From Portulaca oleracea (Eukaryota > Streptophyta > Magnoliopsida > Caryophyllales > Portulacaceae), in assembly GCA_029582165.1 (NCBI GenBank), contig CM055890.1, forward strand, positions 6,385,787 through 6,449,786: a stretch of DNA of 64,000 bases. Reading direction: 5' to 3'. Numbering within the stretch: the stretch's first letter is position 1; each line of letters opens with the position of its first letter. Of the stretch, positions 48,601 to 60,059 are shown piece by piece. Position numbers and translations under genes: made by a program. The notes beneath the pieces were generated by a model. That model made no database searches and was not told the origin of the DNA. It saw only the letters and a list, made by a program, of their open reading frames with translations.

Positions 48601-48690
48601 TAAATGGTTCCCCTCCACTCCCCTCCCCTCCTATTTATTTTTCCAAACAAGCTCCCTTCCCCTCCCATAACCCCAATCCAAACATATTGT
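48601..48690. repeat. CCCCTCCCCTCC-type segment
   Basis: The segment runs CCCCTCCACTCCCCTCCCCT, TTATTTTTCC, AAACAAGC, CCCCTCCC and AATCCAAACA. A similar segment follows the second GTTCACT cluster at 60060-60215. Confidence 0.5.
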
Positions 48691-49221
48691 TCATCGTTTC
48701 ATATGTTTTGTTCATTTCCAACATTATTATTAAGAAACATCCTTTTCAAATACCAATTCACTTCATTATATGAAGAGAGAGGCACAGCCTCGACTTTACT
48801 TGACAACATCAGTACACATGTCCTATCCAATTGCTATATTGAGGCAATTCGTAGCATGGGGCTTACGTTGACCTATAGGACCTTTAAAAATACAAATGCA
48901 ATTTTTAAGTTTGAATACTTGCCAGCAGGCAGCAGCTGATGCCTTGTATGGGCATTGCCTATTAAATGCCTTCAAAATATCCACTTTAAAGGATAAGTAA
49001 AATTCAATGATAAATGATAAATATGGTAAACGTTATTTTTGATAAATTTTGATAAATTTCAATAAGTTTCAATAAGACTTAAGAAACTTTCAGTTTGTAT
49101 GCTAAATGTTATTTTTGTAGATATGACAAGTTTCAGTAATTTTCGGTAACTTTCAATAAATTACACTAACTTTCAATAAGTTTTTACCCTCACCCACTTA
49201 CCATCCAACATTGCAGGTCAA

Positions 49222-49466
49222 CAAGTTGGACAAATGGGACCAAAGAGGTGGTTGCCATCTTCCAACCAAGGTTCAAGTCTTGGTGGAAGTAAAAAGTTTC
49301 CCATTAGCCGGAAATTGTACAGTTGATGGGTCATACGTGTCCTGGGCAGTTTGGTACCTCCCCTCTGCGGCTTGTGAAGCTTACTTGTGGTTTCCCCTGA
49401 GATAAGGGTTTAGTGAGTGGTTCATATTTACCCATAATTTTGAAAAAAAAAAAACAAAAACAAAAA
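49222..49466 (+). mobile_element. tRNA-derived SINE with A-rich tail
   Basis: A B-box-like GGTTCAAGTCTTGG (49270) lies about 25 bases after an A-box-like AAAGAGGTGGTTGCC. A body of about 130 bases and an A-rich end (AAAAAAAAAAAACAAAAAC) follow. The arrangement and the GGTGGAAG following the B box are typical of plant SINEs. Confidence 0.6.
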
Positions 49467-49863
49467 CCGGACAAATGGAGGAATTGATGACAAAATGCCA
49501 AAACTTTCAGGCTGTCATGACTCTGACAACAGAGATTAACATGCCACCCATGAAGGTAACAAGTAATTTACAAAACAAATGAGAAGCATGGATGTTATCC
49601 CTAACGATTTGGCATACCCTAAGGCTAAGCTTGAAAAGAGTAGCAACGTAAATCTAACCAAATCTAACTTTAACAACTGGAAATAATAACCAAGTCAGTT
49701 TTTAAGTCACCCACAGAATGGCAGTCTGAAAAGAAACGAGGGCCTGAAGCCATGGTGTGTTGGTAATCTGCTCCACAATCTGCAGATTTCAGAATATCAT
49801 TAGCTGACAACTGTTTAAAAAACACACAAGAAGGGGGGGGGGGGGACAACAGAATTTTATTGT

Positions 49864-50057
49864 TTGAATGAAGAATCTACTGTTGCCTTTTGTCAAAAAG
49901 AAGTTGCCAAAAAAACACACTTCAAAGACAATTTGGCTATAAGAAACTGAACTGGTGATTTTCGCCTTGAAACATAAAAACTAGTTGAATGAAGAATCTA
50001 CTGTTGCTTTTTTCTCAAAAAGAAGTTACCTTGAAAAACACATTTCATAGACAATTT
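49864..50057. repeat. local direct duplication (about 72 bp, period 121)
   Basis: TTGAATGAAGAATCTACTGT ... CAAAAAGAAGTT ... AAACACA ... AGACAATTT occurs at 49864-49935 and again at 49985-50057. Confidence 0.75.
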
Positions 50058-50136
50058 AATTTAATACTAAAATTACTTAGTGAAAGAACTTATATATGGC
50101 TAATGGCCTATTATGGCCAAAGCATAAGGTTTGCAG

Positions 50137-50393
50137 GCTGCAGCAGAAGTGGAAAGTAAAATGGACCTCCTACAACATTTCATCCATGTACCCCGTCTGC
50201 TGACACAAGTTTCAGAGGACAAGCAGTTCATTTGTGGAGGCTGTGGGCATTTGCTCTCAGTGCTGGGAATGCAGATTCAATCCACAGCTTCATTGCACAC
50301 ATGGCTCTGCATACCTCTGCAGCTTTATTCACTCAGACACCACTTACTAATGTCACAGGAAATATATTTTTCAATGAACATGCCGCCTGTGAG
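50137..50393 (+). pseudogene. isolated exon-like fragment, source unknown
   Basis: A stretch of 257 bases is bounded by TTTGCAG on the left and GTAAGT on the right, like an exon. After a stop at 50157 one frame reads PPTTFHPCTPSADTSF, then LWRLWAFALSAGNADSIHSF and PLTNVTGNIFFNEHAACE, with good protein-like composition. I do not recognise it. No partner exons are visible nearby on the same strand, so it may be a captured or leftover exon. Confidence 0.3.
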
Positions 50394-50499
50394 GTAAGTG
50401 GTAGTAGTTTTGGAGGCCTCTGTTATAAATGCAGCCATTATGAACTCTACAGTGCCCACCCTGTGACCAGTTGGCTGAATACATATATGTAAAATATAC

Positions 50500-51049
50500 A
50501 TTGGATCTAGAGTTCAGAAAGGACAAGTAGCCATTGACACTACAAATGTTTTACGTGCTTGTTATCCTTCCCTTTTATCGCATATTCGCAAAACTTTGTG
50601 CCTTCAAGGTAGACCTAGAAAATAGGCTGTCTGGCTCATGTATGAGTTGGATTGTGCCATGAAGTTCTGATTGTGTTATGTTCCAGGTCAACTACCGATC
50701 AATTTAGGTTGACTTGCAGGAAACTTTGGATTGGGTTTGGGTCCACTTGGGTTTTAGATTTACTTTTGGGTTAGCCTGGTCTGGGTGTCAGGTTAAGTAT
50801 GAGTATGAATCTTTCAGTCTAGTTATCGGGTTGCAGCTATTGATATTATCCAGCTAACTATTCCTTCTACTCACTCAGGTGGTCTCTCAAACTAGAAATT
50901 TGGTTGTGTGTTCAACATTCAATGCTTGTCTCCACCACTTCCCCAGTTACAGGGCAGATGAAGTAGAAAAAAGAGGAGAATAGAACAAAGAAAAAACAGC
51001 CGCAAGGAGTTTAAAAAGAGGACAATAGAAGTATAACCTTAGGCAACCA
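50500..51049. other. intergenic, MMS21 3' flank
   Basis: A GGGTTTGGGTCCACTTGGG-type low-complexity stretch lies at about 50730-50800. No gene. The MMS21 3' UTR must begin at 51049 and run left. Confidence 0.4.
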
Positions 51050-54000
51050 TCAATCTTCCTCGAGTGCAGTGAAGTCCTCTATGACATCAGCCTGGCCAGT
51101 CTCTTTGCTCAATGCACGCAGTTCCTGAATTTCCACAAGTAACAATGGATCACACACCACCCTGTTAGCCTGCAGCACTTTGGGACATCCTGACACAAAG
51201 CAAGTCAACGAGATAGGAGTCAGCAACTGATAGAATAATGTGTCAAATGACATGACAAGTCTCAAGATATTAATACAAAAGTACCTGCCATGGGGCATTG
51301 TCTATTGTTCTTCATGTAGTGACTAATTGCTCGCTTGTCATAGACATGCTTGCAGTCCATGCTGCCAAAATCGATCCAGTAGGAAAAGATTGTAAATATA
51401 ACAAAGTTAATAGAATTGAATCAACAATAGTTATGCAGATATAAGATGCATTTGGATGAGTTAACAACCCCACATGATAAAATGATAAATAAGTATTGGT
51501 ACCTATGGTTCAACATTCTCCTTCCATTCCAAAAGTAGTTGACGAACCACACAATGATAAGGTACAAGACAAGCAACCCATTGATTTAATTTACATTTTG
51601 CTAGATATGATTACATTGAAATTGCACGATTCACATTTCGCTAGATACGATTCACAAACTATAAGATTAAAATTTTGATAGATATGACCATACGAGTTAG
51701 GATTGAGGAATTGGGAATCATATAGCGGAAAGGTAAATTCCTCTCATACGATGAAGATTATCCTTATTTTGTCTTGTTTGTTCGAATTGGACTCATACTA
51801 AAACTTCAATATGATAGTTAAGATGAATGCCAGAGTTTTATGTGCGTGCTTTTATTTTATAAAATAGGTTAATAATATTATAGGAAAATCAGGTTCTAAT
51901 ATCCCTTCTTTTGACAATTGGACGATAATAATCCCTACTTTTTTGGTATGCCAATGGTCTAAAATAATATTGTTGTATTTTATTGGTACCAAATCTACCA
52001 CAATATATATATGTTTTTAATTGTTTTCATTCTTGCCCCCAGAAAGGTTGTGAAGTGTAGTTACTAAAAGAAATGTTAAATTATTTTTTTGAGAACCTGA
52101 GCAATTACTATGGGTTTTTTGAGGAATAGAAGAGGAAAATCACAAAAATTAGAAAAAAATCGAAAAATTTGGGACAAACATTGTAAACTCGCCAAAAATC
52201 ATGGGGAAGTTTTGTGCTAAGTTTTGGAGCACATGCAAGTCAAAATCCACAATATTTAGTGTATACACTCGTTAGTGGTCCCAAAAAGTACAATTTTTCG
52301 GGACCTAGCGTACAAAAAAAGAAAGTAGAGATTATTTTTATTTTATTTTATTTTGGATAGGAAAATAGGATATATTACTAATAGAATGAAAAGATCATAA
52401 GCTTATAAACTATGTTATCTGGACTTGGGACACGGATGTCCGACACGGACACAGATCCAAGGGTCCAACATGGCATCCCTAAAAATTACGGACATGGGGA
52501 CACGGTATCGAAGGGTTTGACACGGCAGGAGAAACACGACCCCTAAGTTGCATAACATATTTAATTATATTAAAAATGAAATATCATTTTTTTTAAAGGC
52601 ATCCTTAAAAATTGTAAACATAAAGAGAGTTTAATTTAAATTGATTTTTTACCTATATAAGAATATAGTCAGCCCAACTTTTTAAAGCCAAAATAATTAC
52701 TGCCACTTTAATTTTAAGATTATCAAAACAAAAAGGTGGAACTGATTTTAAAAAAACCTAGGCCCAATCCAGTTGAATGTTCACGCCTCCCCCCTCCCCC
52801 ATTCCTTCTCTCTCCTCTGTTTCTAAAGAAGCAAACAAAGCACTTCCAGCCACCAGGGAGAGAATTATGTCAAGGAAAACCAAATAGATGCACTTCCGGC
52901 GACCGGAACCGGCAACTTCTAGCTGGAGAAAACCCACCGGTGGGGTCGCACAGTCGACTCGACCAAAAGCCCTTAACTACCACCCCGAATAGCCACCAAT
53001 TGGTCGTCCAATTGTTCGATCTAGGGTTTGTCGTGACTAGGGTTTCGTTCTTTGGCCGTGTCCTGCAATTTCACCCAGTGTACGCCACGGGTCCCGTGTC
53101 CGGATCCGTGTTGTGTCGTGTCGACCCTGGTACGGAAACCCTAACTCTCGAGTCCAGGTAACGTAACTTCTAAAGCATCCTACAAAATTATGTACACCCA
53201 AAATAAAGGCTATCCACCAAATCCACTACAGAAGAAGGCGAAGAGCTAAACTTCCCAATAACCCAAAAGTAGACAGGCTTCATAAAGACATCTTTCAAGC
53301 ACTGAACATGAATTTCAACTCCCTCAAAAACTCATTGGTTCCTTTCTCTCCAAAAGTCACACGAGGAATAATTGTGGCTCTCTTCTTCTTCGGTTTCCTA
53401 CCAATGGCACCCTCCCAAGCAAGAAGATGACTTCTAACATAATGGCAAGCGACCCAAGGAACACCTAGGCACCCGATGGCTAAATCCCAAAGGGACCTAG
53501 CAAAGGTGCAATGTAGCAATAGATTATCTGGCGATTTAAGATCCCCCTTGCACATAAAACACCTATTCACCAAAATTCTCCCCTTTTTCTATAAATTATC
53601 ACAAGTGAGAATGCTCCCATCTGCTGCTTGCCAAACAAAGAATGCAACCTTCAAAGGGACCAAAGACTTCCAAATAATGATGGAGGGGAAAGAACCAATG
53701 TCGGAAGGATACAACGTAGAATAGGAATAAGAAGATTGAAGTAACAAACGAGCTAACCGAAAAGGACCTTTATTTACTTAAATACCATCTCACCATGTCT
53801 AGTGAAGATACTCCAAAAGTGACGTCATTAAGGATGTTGAAAAAAGAAACCAAAGAAACTTCATCATCAAAACCATCTCGAATAAAAGGAGGAGACCTAA
53901 CAATAAAGCCAAAAAGTTGCTCCCTATAATCAGCAATGGAAGCATTTCTATCCATAGCAAGAACAAAAATAGAACGAAACATATCTTTCAAAGAAGCCTC

Positions 54001-57000
54001 ATTGCACCACCGATCATGCCAAAAAGAAATGGCAGAACCATCACCCACGATAAAAGAAATGTGGAGAAAAGATCCCATCCCTTGGCAATGAATTTCTACA
54101 GACTACACCCATAAGAGCCACTAGGTAATCAGGGAGCCCATCCAAAACCTTCTCACCAAATTTAATCATAATTACCCCCCTCCAAAGGTTGTCCTTTTCA
54201 TTCATAAATCTCCATAGCCACTTACCCAAAAGAGCCATGTTGCACAATCTCAAGTCCCTCACACCAAGACCCCCCATTGAAAGAGGTTGGTTGACAGTGT
54301 TCTATCTCACCAAGTGATACTTAAAATCACTCCCAAAAGAACCCCAAAGGAATTTCCTTTGAATTCCCTCCAACTTAGCAGCCACCGAAGAACGTAAGGG
54401 GAAAAGAGAAAGAAAGTAAGTTGGAATGCTTGACAGGACATTTTTCACTTGAGTTAATCTCCTTTCGAGAGATATCTAGATTTCCACCCTGGGAGTTTTT
54501 TCTCAAATCCTTCGATAACCGGAACCCAAAGATCTAAATTTTTGAAGCCTGCACCATGAGGGAGACCAAGATATGTAGAGTGACTTGGTTGCTGAACTTT
54601 TCGATAACCGGAAAACTGACTTGGCTGCTGAACTTGTTCACGTGGACATGGTACATCATCATATTTTTTCTAGCATGTACATAGAAAACCCCCAGGAAAC
54701 AAGTAACAAAAGATTAATAGACAGCTGGATAGAATTAAGATGGTACCTGCGCACTGGGTCGGACAAGTCAGTCACAGATTTCCCACTTATTGGGCAAACT
54801 GTATTTAGAAGGCCAACTTCTGTGCTAGTCATCACAATATCTTCCTGCTCTTCACCTGGCATAGGCTGACCAGCATGATGAACATTCTACAAAAGGAAAA
54901 CCAAGACAATCATAAAATTGGTCATCTTTAATTCAGGGAGTTTCAGCTTCGAAAACTAAATTAATTCGAGACATGCATACTCATGCAAAAAGATAAATAG
55001 CAAAAAACATAATAAAAGCCTGGTAAATATATTCAAGACTTAATGCCGGACACACATTTTCACATCAACAGAATTCAGTAAATAGGTAAAATCCATGAAG
55101 TACACAACGTAAGGTTCCAGAAGGATATATCAAAACATACCCAGACAGCTTCCCTGAACTGGCGTAGTAGATTATTGTTTTGATGATTTGAAGAAAAACC
55201 ACGCTTGGCTTTTGAAGCTTCATCCTCAAACAACTTCTTAAAATTTGTTAACTATGCCGCTCAAAAACAAAAATAAGAAATGAAGAAGAAAGATACAACA
55301 AAGGAAAAGAAAACAGTAAGAATGAGGCAAGAAGCAATGATTACAACAAGAAAGAATGCTAAATTTTCAAATAAAAAGTTGATCTGTATCAGAGATTAAA
55401 GCACCTGCGGACCAGGCTCATAAGTATTCCCAACAGAATGTAGCGCATTGTGGAAAATTGTACATCCTTCAGCAGCATCCAGCAATTCTAGAACTGCATT
55501 TTCAAGCTGTTTCACCTGTAAAAATGTCTGGCTATCAGTTTATGCAGCAGAAACGCTGAATCACAGCATCATTAAACTCCTAAATGTCAATCAATTAGAA
55601 TGATGTAGGGACAAAAAAGTACCAAGCATATAATAATCAATACGCAACCATACTAATCTCTTGTAACACACAAGATTTTTTTGCCATTCCACCCATGTCA
55701 ATATGCCTCTCTTTTTTGAATGTCAAGAAAAATTGTCGCTTCCTACACATCCTCACATTAGTCACATATATTCTAAAAAATTGGTAAGCAAATGGAAAAG
55801 TTATTACGAACAAACTAGTAAGCAATTATTGGAAATGTATTGAGTGAATCAGTTTAAAAAAAAAAAAAAAAAAAAAAGAGATATGTAATCAGTAATATGT
55901 AGCCAAGATACAAATATGAAAAACTAAATATTTGGATGAGGTGGAAAAAGTATGAATGAGATGGAAAAGGTATGAAAGAGATGGAAATATTATGACAAGC
56001 TAACAAATAATAGCTAGAAATTATGACAGGCAAACAAAATTATGACAAGCAACCATTAAGTCTCACCTCTTATCCTCAATTGGTGCATTGCCTACCTTCT
56101 CTCTAGTGACTTCATTTCTTTTCCAGTCCAATCTCATACAGAAATACATCCAACCAATAATTCCCATCTCAGCAATGCTTAACTCTTTTCTCACACATAT
56201 GGTAGAATTTTTACATGCGTAAATCTATTAAGCTTAATGCTATTGACTACTTCCAAATAGTTGAAAGTAACTATTAATCTATTTCTCCAGCTTGAATTAC
56301 AGCAAAGCAAAACGCCTCACTACTGTATCCCAAGCTTCTTTGCAATATAGTTGTCAGTACAAATTACAATAAAGACAACCTCATAACAAATGTAGGGCTA
56401 AGGCTGATTCAGCCCCTACATTTACCTTGCCTAGGCAAGAACCCTACATTATCCATTTGAATTTGATTTTCTTAAGCTTTGAGGTTTTAGAAGTGAGGCT
56501 ATCTACGCACACATTTTGAGCAATATGTTGCAGAAAGAACACACTAAGGTATCCAAATTTGTGTGAGATTTTTCTAGCCCTTATGTTTTCAAAATTACTT
56601 TTGACTTTTGAAGCAACTTAATTTTGTGGACAAGAATTTTTTTGGTGTAAGTAGGCTGTGAGCTTTGCTATAGAGTTTGATAACCATTTGCCCCTAAAAG
56701 TAAATGGTATTCTTTGTTTTTCCTTCCTTTTTTCTTCTTTATTTCTCCTGCTTGCTTTTTCCACCCTTCTTCAACTGATTCATCAATGAAATTTCATTTC
56801 ATTAATCACCACCTCCTCTCTCCACACACTATCTCTTCCTTTCTCTCTTCTTTCTCTCTATTCAATCTTCTTCAATCTTGGACTAGCAGAATTTAATCCC
56901 TAAACCCTCCTGCCCTGCTAACCTAGAATCACAATACACACAGTCCCATCAAAACCAACTGCTGCCCCCCATATTCCTATCTCCATCAATTCTTCCTCAT

Positions 57001-58851
57001 CTAATCAAACCTCCAGCAATCGTACCATGAAAGTTCCAACCTTATCTTCAGAGCCTATTTTGCGTTTCTAAGTGTTGATGGGTTTTCAATGACTACATAT
57101 CATCTTCATCTAGTGCTGATCCCTTCTGTAATTGCACCACTAGGATTGAAATGGTTTGAGTTCACTGTAATCATTTGCTTTTTTTTTATAGGATATTAAC
57201 ACATATTAATATAGGATGAAAAAATCAGATGCTTATGAAGCATCCTACAAAGTTATGTACAACCAAAATATAGGCTTTCCACAAAATCCACTACATCAAA
57301 AGGTGAAGAGCTAAACTTCCCAGTAACCCAAAAGTAGAGAGACTTCATAAAATTATCTTTCGAGTGCAGAACAAGAGTTTCAACCCTCTCAAAACCCCTT
57401 TGGTTCATTTCCCTCCAAATAGTCTAAAAAATAACATGAGGTTACCATGGTTCTCTTCGTCTTAGGTTTCCTAACAAAGGCACCCTTCCAAGCAAGAAGA
57501 TGACTTCTGACAGAATGGGAAGCGGCCTAAGCAACACCAAGGCATCCAAAGGCTAAATCCCAATGAGCCCTAGCAAAGGAACAATGTAGCAATAAATGAT
57601 ATGGCGATTCAAGATCCCCCCTTGCACATAAACACCTATTAAGCAAAATTCTCCCCTTTTATGCAAATTGACACAAGTGAGAATGCTCCCATACGTTGCT
57701 TCCCAAACAAAGAACGTAACCTTCAAAGGGGTGAAAGTCTTCCAAATAATGGTGGAAGGGAAAGCACCAGTCTCGAAAGGATACAACGTAGAAGAAAGCG
57801 AAATAAGAAGATTGAGGTAATAGGAGCTAACAAAAAGGTTGCTTTCCTAGTCAAATCGCATCTTACCGTGTCTTGTGAAAAGACTCCTAAAGAAGCCTCA
57901 TTAAGTATGTTGAAGAAAGAAGCCAAAGATACTTCATTAACAAAACCATCTCAAATAAAAGTAGGAGATCAAACAATACAGCCTGAAAGTTGCTCCCTAC
58001 AATCACCAATGAAAGCACTTCTATCCACTGCAAGGACATAAATATAAGAAAAGAGATCTTTCAAAGAAGGCTCATCGCTCGCACCAACAATCATGCCAAA
58101 AAGTAATTGTTTGCTAATTGCAGCTCCAAGATTGGTGCTTTTTGGGTTGGGGTCATTTAATGGTATGTAACTACTGTGATTGCACTTCTCTGATGGAAAG
58201 ACAAGCATAACCCTACACTTAGATGGAGATGTTGGTTTGTGTGGATTACCTGTTTACAAACCCATAATCTCTTCTCTCTGAGATTGTATTCACTGAATTT
58301 TGCCAATTTGAATTAGCAGGAATTAAATTTGCATGGCACATGAAGAAGACCTATCCTTCGCCATCCAAATCTGTATTGGAGGAACCTCAGTTACCAGAGT
58401 TCATTTAATTTAATTTTCTGGGTATTTTCTTGATTGCAGATTTCTGGGTATGCCTACAACACACATTTCTCTCTCCTATTTCTTGTAATATTTGCCAATA
58501 CATGGAACAAAAGAATCTTAGCACAAACATGTCAGTCTAACTTTTTACAGTATATTGTATGAAAACTCTAATTGCATATGATTCCATAATTGAAACAGCC
58601 ATTTTCCAAACGAAGAACATGGTCCCAAGTGCTCTATCATAAAACTTAATACGGAAGTTGCTCGAAAAAGGAGACAAAAAGGTGAAGGCATCATGAGCAA
58701 AATTTGCAGAAATATAGAAGCGTCCATTCGAATTCAAGAATAAAATTAGGGCATGGTATAGTGGGAAAAAAGAACCTCTTGGGTTCGATTTTGTTTCTCC
58801 ATCTCAACAGCAATTTCCTTGATAGTATTGATAGTTTTGCGAATATCCTGA

Positions 58852-58913
<62 letters not shown>

Positions 58914-59069
58914 ATTGGATGAGAAAGTGAAAGCGAAGTGGAAAAAGAATGAAGGGGTGAAGAAAATTACAGCAAGAAGAGGCTGATTATCGGTAGCAAT
59001 AGTAGTGGCTGCTTTTCTTATCCGGGCAGTTGTACCGTCTCCGGGGCGAGCTGCAGAGGTGGACGCCAT
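51050..59069 (-). CDS. MMS21: E3 SUMO-protein ligase MMS21 (HIGH PLOIDY 2), seven exons
   Basis: Nuclear SUMO ligase that works with the SMC5/6 complex in DNA repair, the cell cycle and root meristem upkeep. Coding exons: 59069-58971, 58847-58776, 55515-55405, 55251-55141, 54886-54747, 51361-51285, 51189-51050. Phases join cleanly to 249 codons plus stop, the same length I recall for the Arabidopsis protein. The N-terminal half is helical (SMC5-binding in this family); the conserved [20 protein letters not shown] spans 132-151. The SP-RING has C162 (VCPISGK), C181/H183 (MDCKHVYDK) and C200/C205 (QCPMAGCPK); [12 protein letters not shown] follows. I chose [10 protein letters not shown] over an in-frame ATG seven codons upstream (MREKATK) because family members begin there. 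Introns 2 (3.3 kb) and 5 (3.4 kb) hold LINE remnants. The intron 2 donor (GAG|GTTCTT) is weak; the intron 1 acceptor follows a TTTC microsatellite. Confidence 0.95.
51881..52350. mobile_element. possible second member of the 31747-type MITE family
   Basis: TAGGAAAATCAGGTTCTAAT..CCCTTCTTTT resembles the left end at 31747. AATAATCCCTACTTTTTTGG is mirrored by AAAGTAGAGATTATTTTTA at about 52322-52340. The outermost right end is not clearly inverted, so the border is uncertain. It lies in MMS21 intron 5. Confidence 0.4.
52434..53160. other. GC-richer island in MMS21 intron 5
   Basis: The left edge carries GACACGGATGTCCGACACGG; near the right edge GTGTCCGGATCCGTGTTGTG and GTCGTGTCGACC occur in the opposite sense. 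In between, plus-strand sequence resembles a gene leader (TCTAGGGTTTGTCG, then a frame ending at TCCAG|GTAACG). It might be an inverted-repeat element with captured gene sequence, but the ends are not clean. Confidence 0.35.
53165..54600 (-). mobile_element. 5'-truncated L1-like LINE in MMS21 intron 5
   Basis: The minus strand codes for the end of a plant L1 ORF2: [20 protein letters not shown], then [20 protein letters not shown] (54277-54218), [14 protein letters not shown] (about 54045), and the zinc-binding end [19 protein letters not shown] (about 53560). Frames are broken several times. Its 3' end coincides in sequence with that of the copy at 57236. Confidence 0.85.
57236..58115 (-). 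mobile_element. 5'-truncated L1-like LINE in MMS21 intron 2, same family
   Basis: Homologous along its length to 53170-54050 (same 3' start GCATCCTACAAA on the plus strand, same GAAGAGCTAAACTTCCCA, same CAATGTAGCAATA). It has more stops, and the coding sense is again the minus strand. Confidence 0.85.
58851..58912. repeat. (GAAA)n microsatellite at the MMS21 exon 2 acceptor
   Basis: About thirteen GAAA units followed by GAGAGA. On the minus strand it is (TTTC)n ending in TTTCAG|GAT at 58847. Confidence 0.95.
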
Positions 59070-59264
59070 TTTTGTGGCTTTCTCTCTCAAGGCGCCTCCC
59101 TCTTTTTTGGGCTCTCACACACTTTCACTTCTGAATTCTGATTCAAAGTAATAACCACCAAACTGTTGGAGGGAAAATCAGCCGCTTCCTCCTGTCACCT
59201 GTCCTTACTCCTAGAATAGACACTGCCTACCCGCGGTTTTTCCATTTATTTTTTCGGTTTAGGG
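59070..59264 (-). promoter_or_regulatory. MMS21 leader and proximal promoter
   Basis: Short region upstream of the MMS21 start. No clear TATA box is seen. A repeat with GTGTGTTTGGTTGGGATG begins at 59268, so the native promoter is probably short. Confidence 0.35.
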
Positions 59265-59433
59265 TGTGTTTGGTTGGGATGAAAATCGTTTTTCTGTGTT
59301 TAGTGAGCAGAAAATGTCCTAATGAAAACTTGCAAATTATTGTATGCTCAGTTGACATGGTAGCCATGTCAGTTTTCTTTTTTTTAAAAAAAATCAGCAA
59401 TTACTTGTCGGTTACCAGCGTCAGTTAAATTAA

Positions 59434-60044
59434 ATTGTTCACTGAAGATAACATCATTGTTCACCATACGTTGTTCACTAAATTGAGTTGGATTGTTCAC
59501 TGACATTAATGCGATTGTTCATTCACTTCAAGTGCATTGTTCACTTACTTCAACTGCGTTGTTCATTTTACTTCAACTATATTGTTTACTGAACTTGTTC
59601 CACATAGTTTACTCTAAGAAAAATTTAGATTGTTCATCATAACTTATTTGCTCACTTGAAAGATTAAGATCGATCACTCATGAAATCAATTTATAATATA
59701 TAATCTTCTTATGTGACAAAATTTCTATCATTATAACTTATCGAATAACATGTACTTGAACTTGCATGAGTGAATGGCTAAACAATGAATTAGTAAATAA
59801 TGACATGGTGAACAATGGAAATATTTTCAATGAAGAACCACTAGTTACATGATGAACAATTGTAACATATTTAGTGAACAATCTCAACATAACAAGTGAA
59901 CAATCTCGATCTACAGGGTGAACAATCTCAACATATGTAGTGAACTATCCTATTTGGTTATGAGTGAACAAAGACTCTTTTATGGATGAACAATGTCATA
60001 TGCCACGTAGGATCCAGAGCACATGTTCCAGGAGCAAATAATAC
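59434..60044. mobile_element. GTTCACT-motif inverted-repeat element, copy 2
   Basis: The left half (59434-59650) carries about ten TTGTTCAC(T)-type motifs. The right half (59770-59990) carries about ten GTGAACAA-type motifs, the reverse complement, so the whole is a large motif-wise inverted repeat with its switch near 59690-59750. The right end reads ATCCAGAGCACATGTTCCA + GGAGCAAATAATA, which aligns with the right end of copy 1. The left end is not clear. No coding frame. The flanks are a GTGTTTGGTTGGGATGAAAA segment at 59268 and a CCCCTCCC..AACCAAACAAA segment ending about 60215. Confidence 0.6.
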
Positions 60045-60059
60045 AGATTGACAATTAAC

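Noticed and set aside
55861..55878. Poly-A run as a LINE or SINE tail
   Set aside because: No element body could be found on either side within the intron.
59067..59090. Upstream in-frame ATG of MMS21 as the start
   Set aside because: It adds MREKATK, absent from the family; the next ATG matches the conserved N-terminus.
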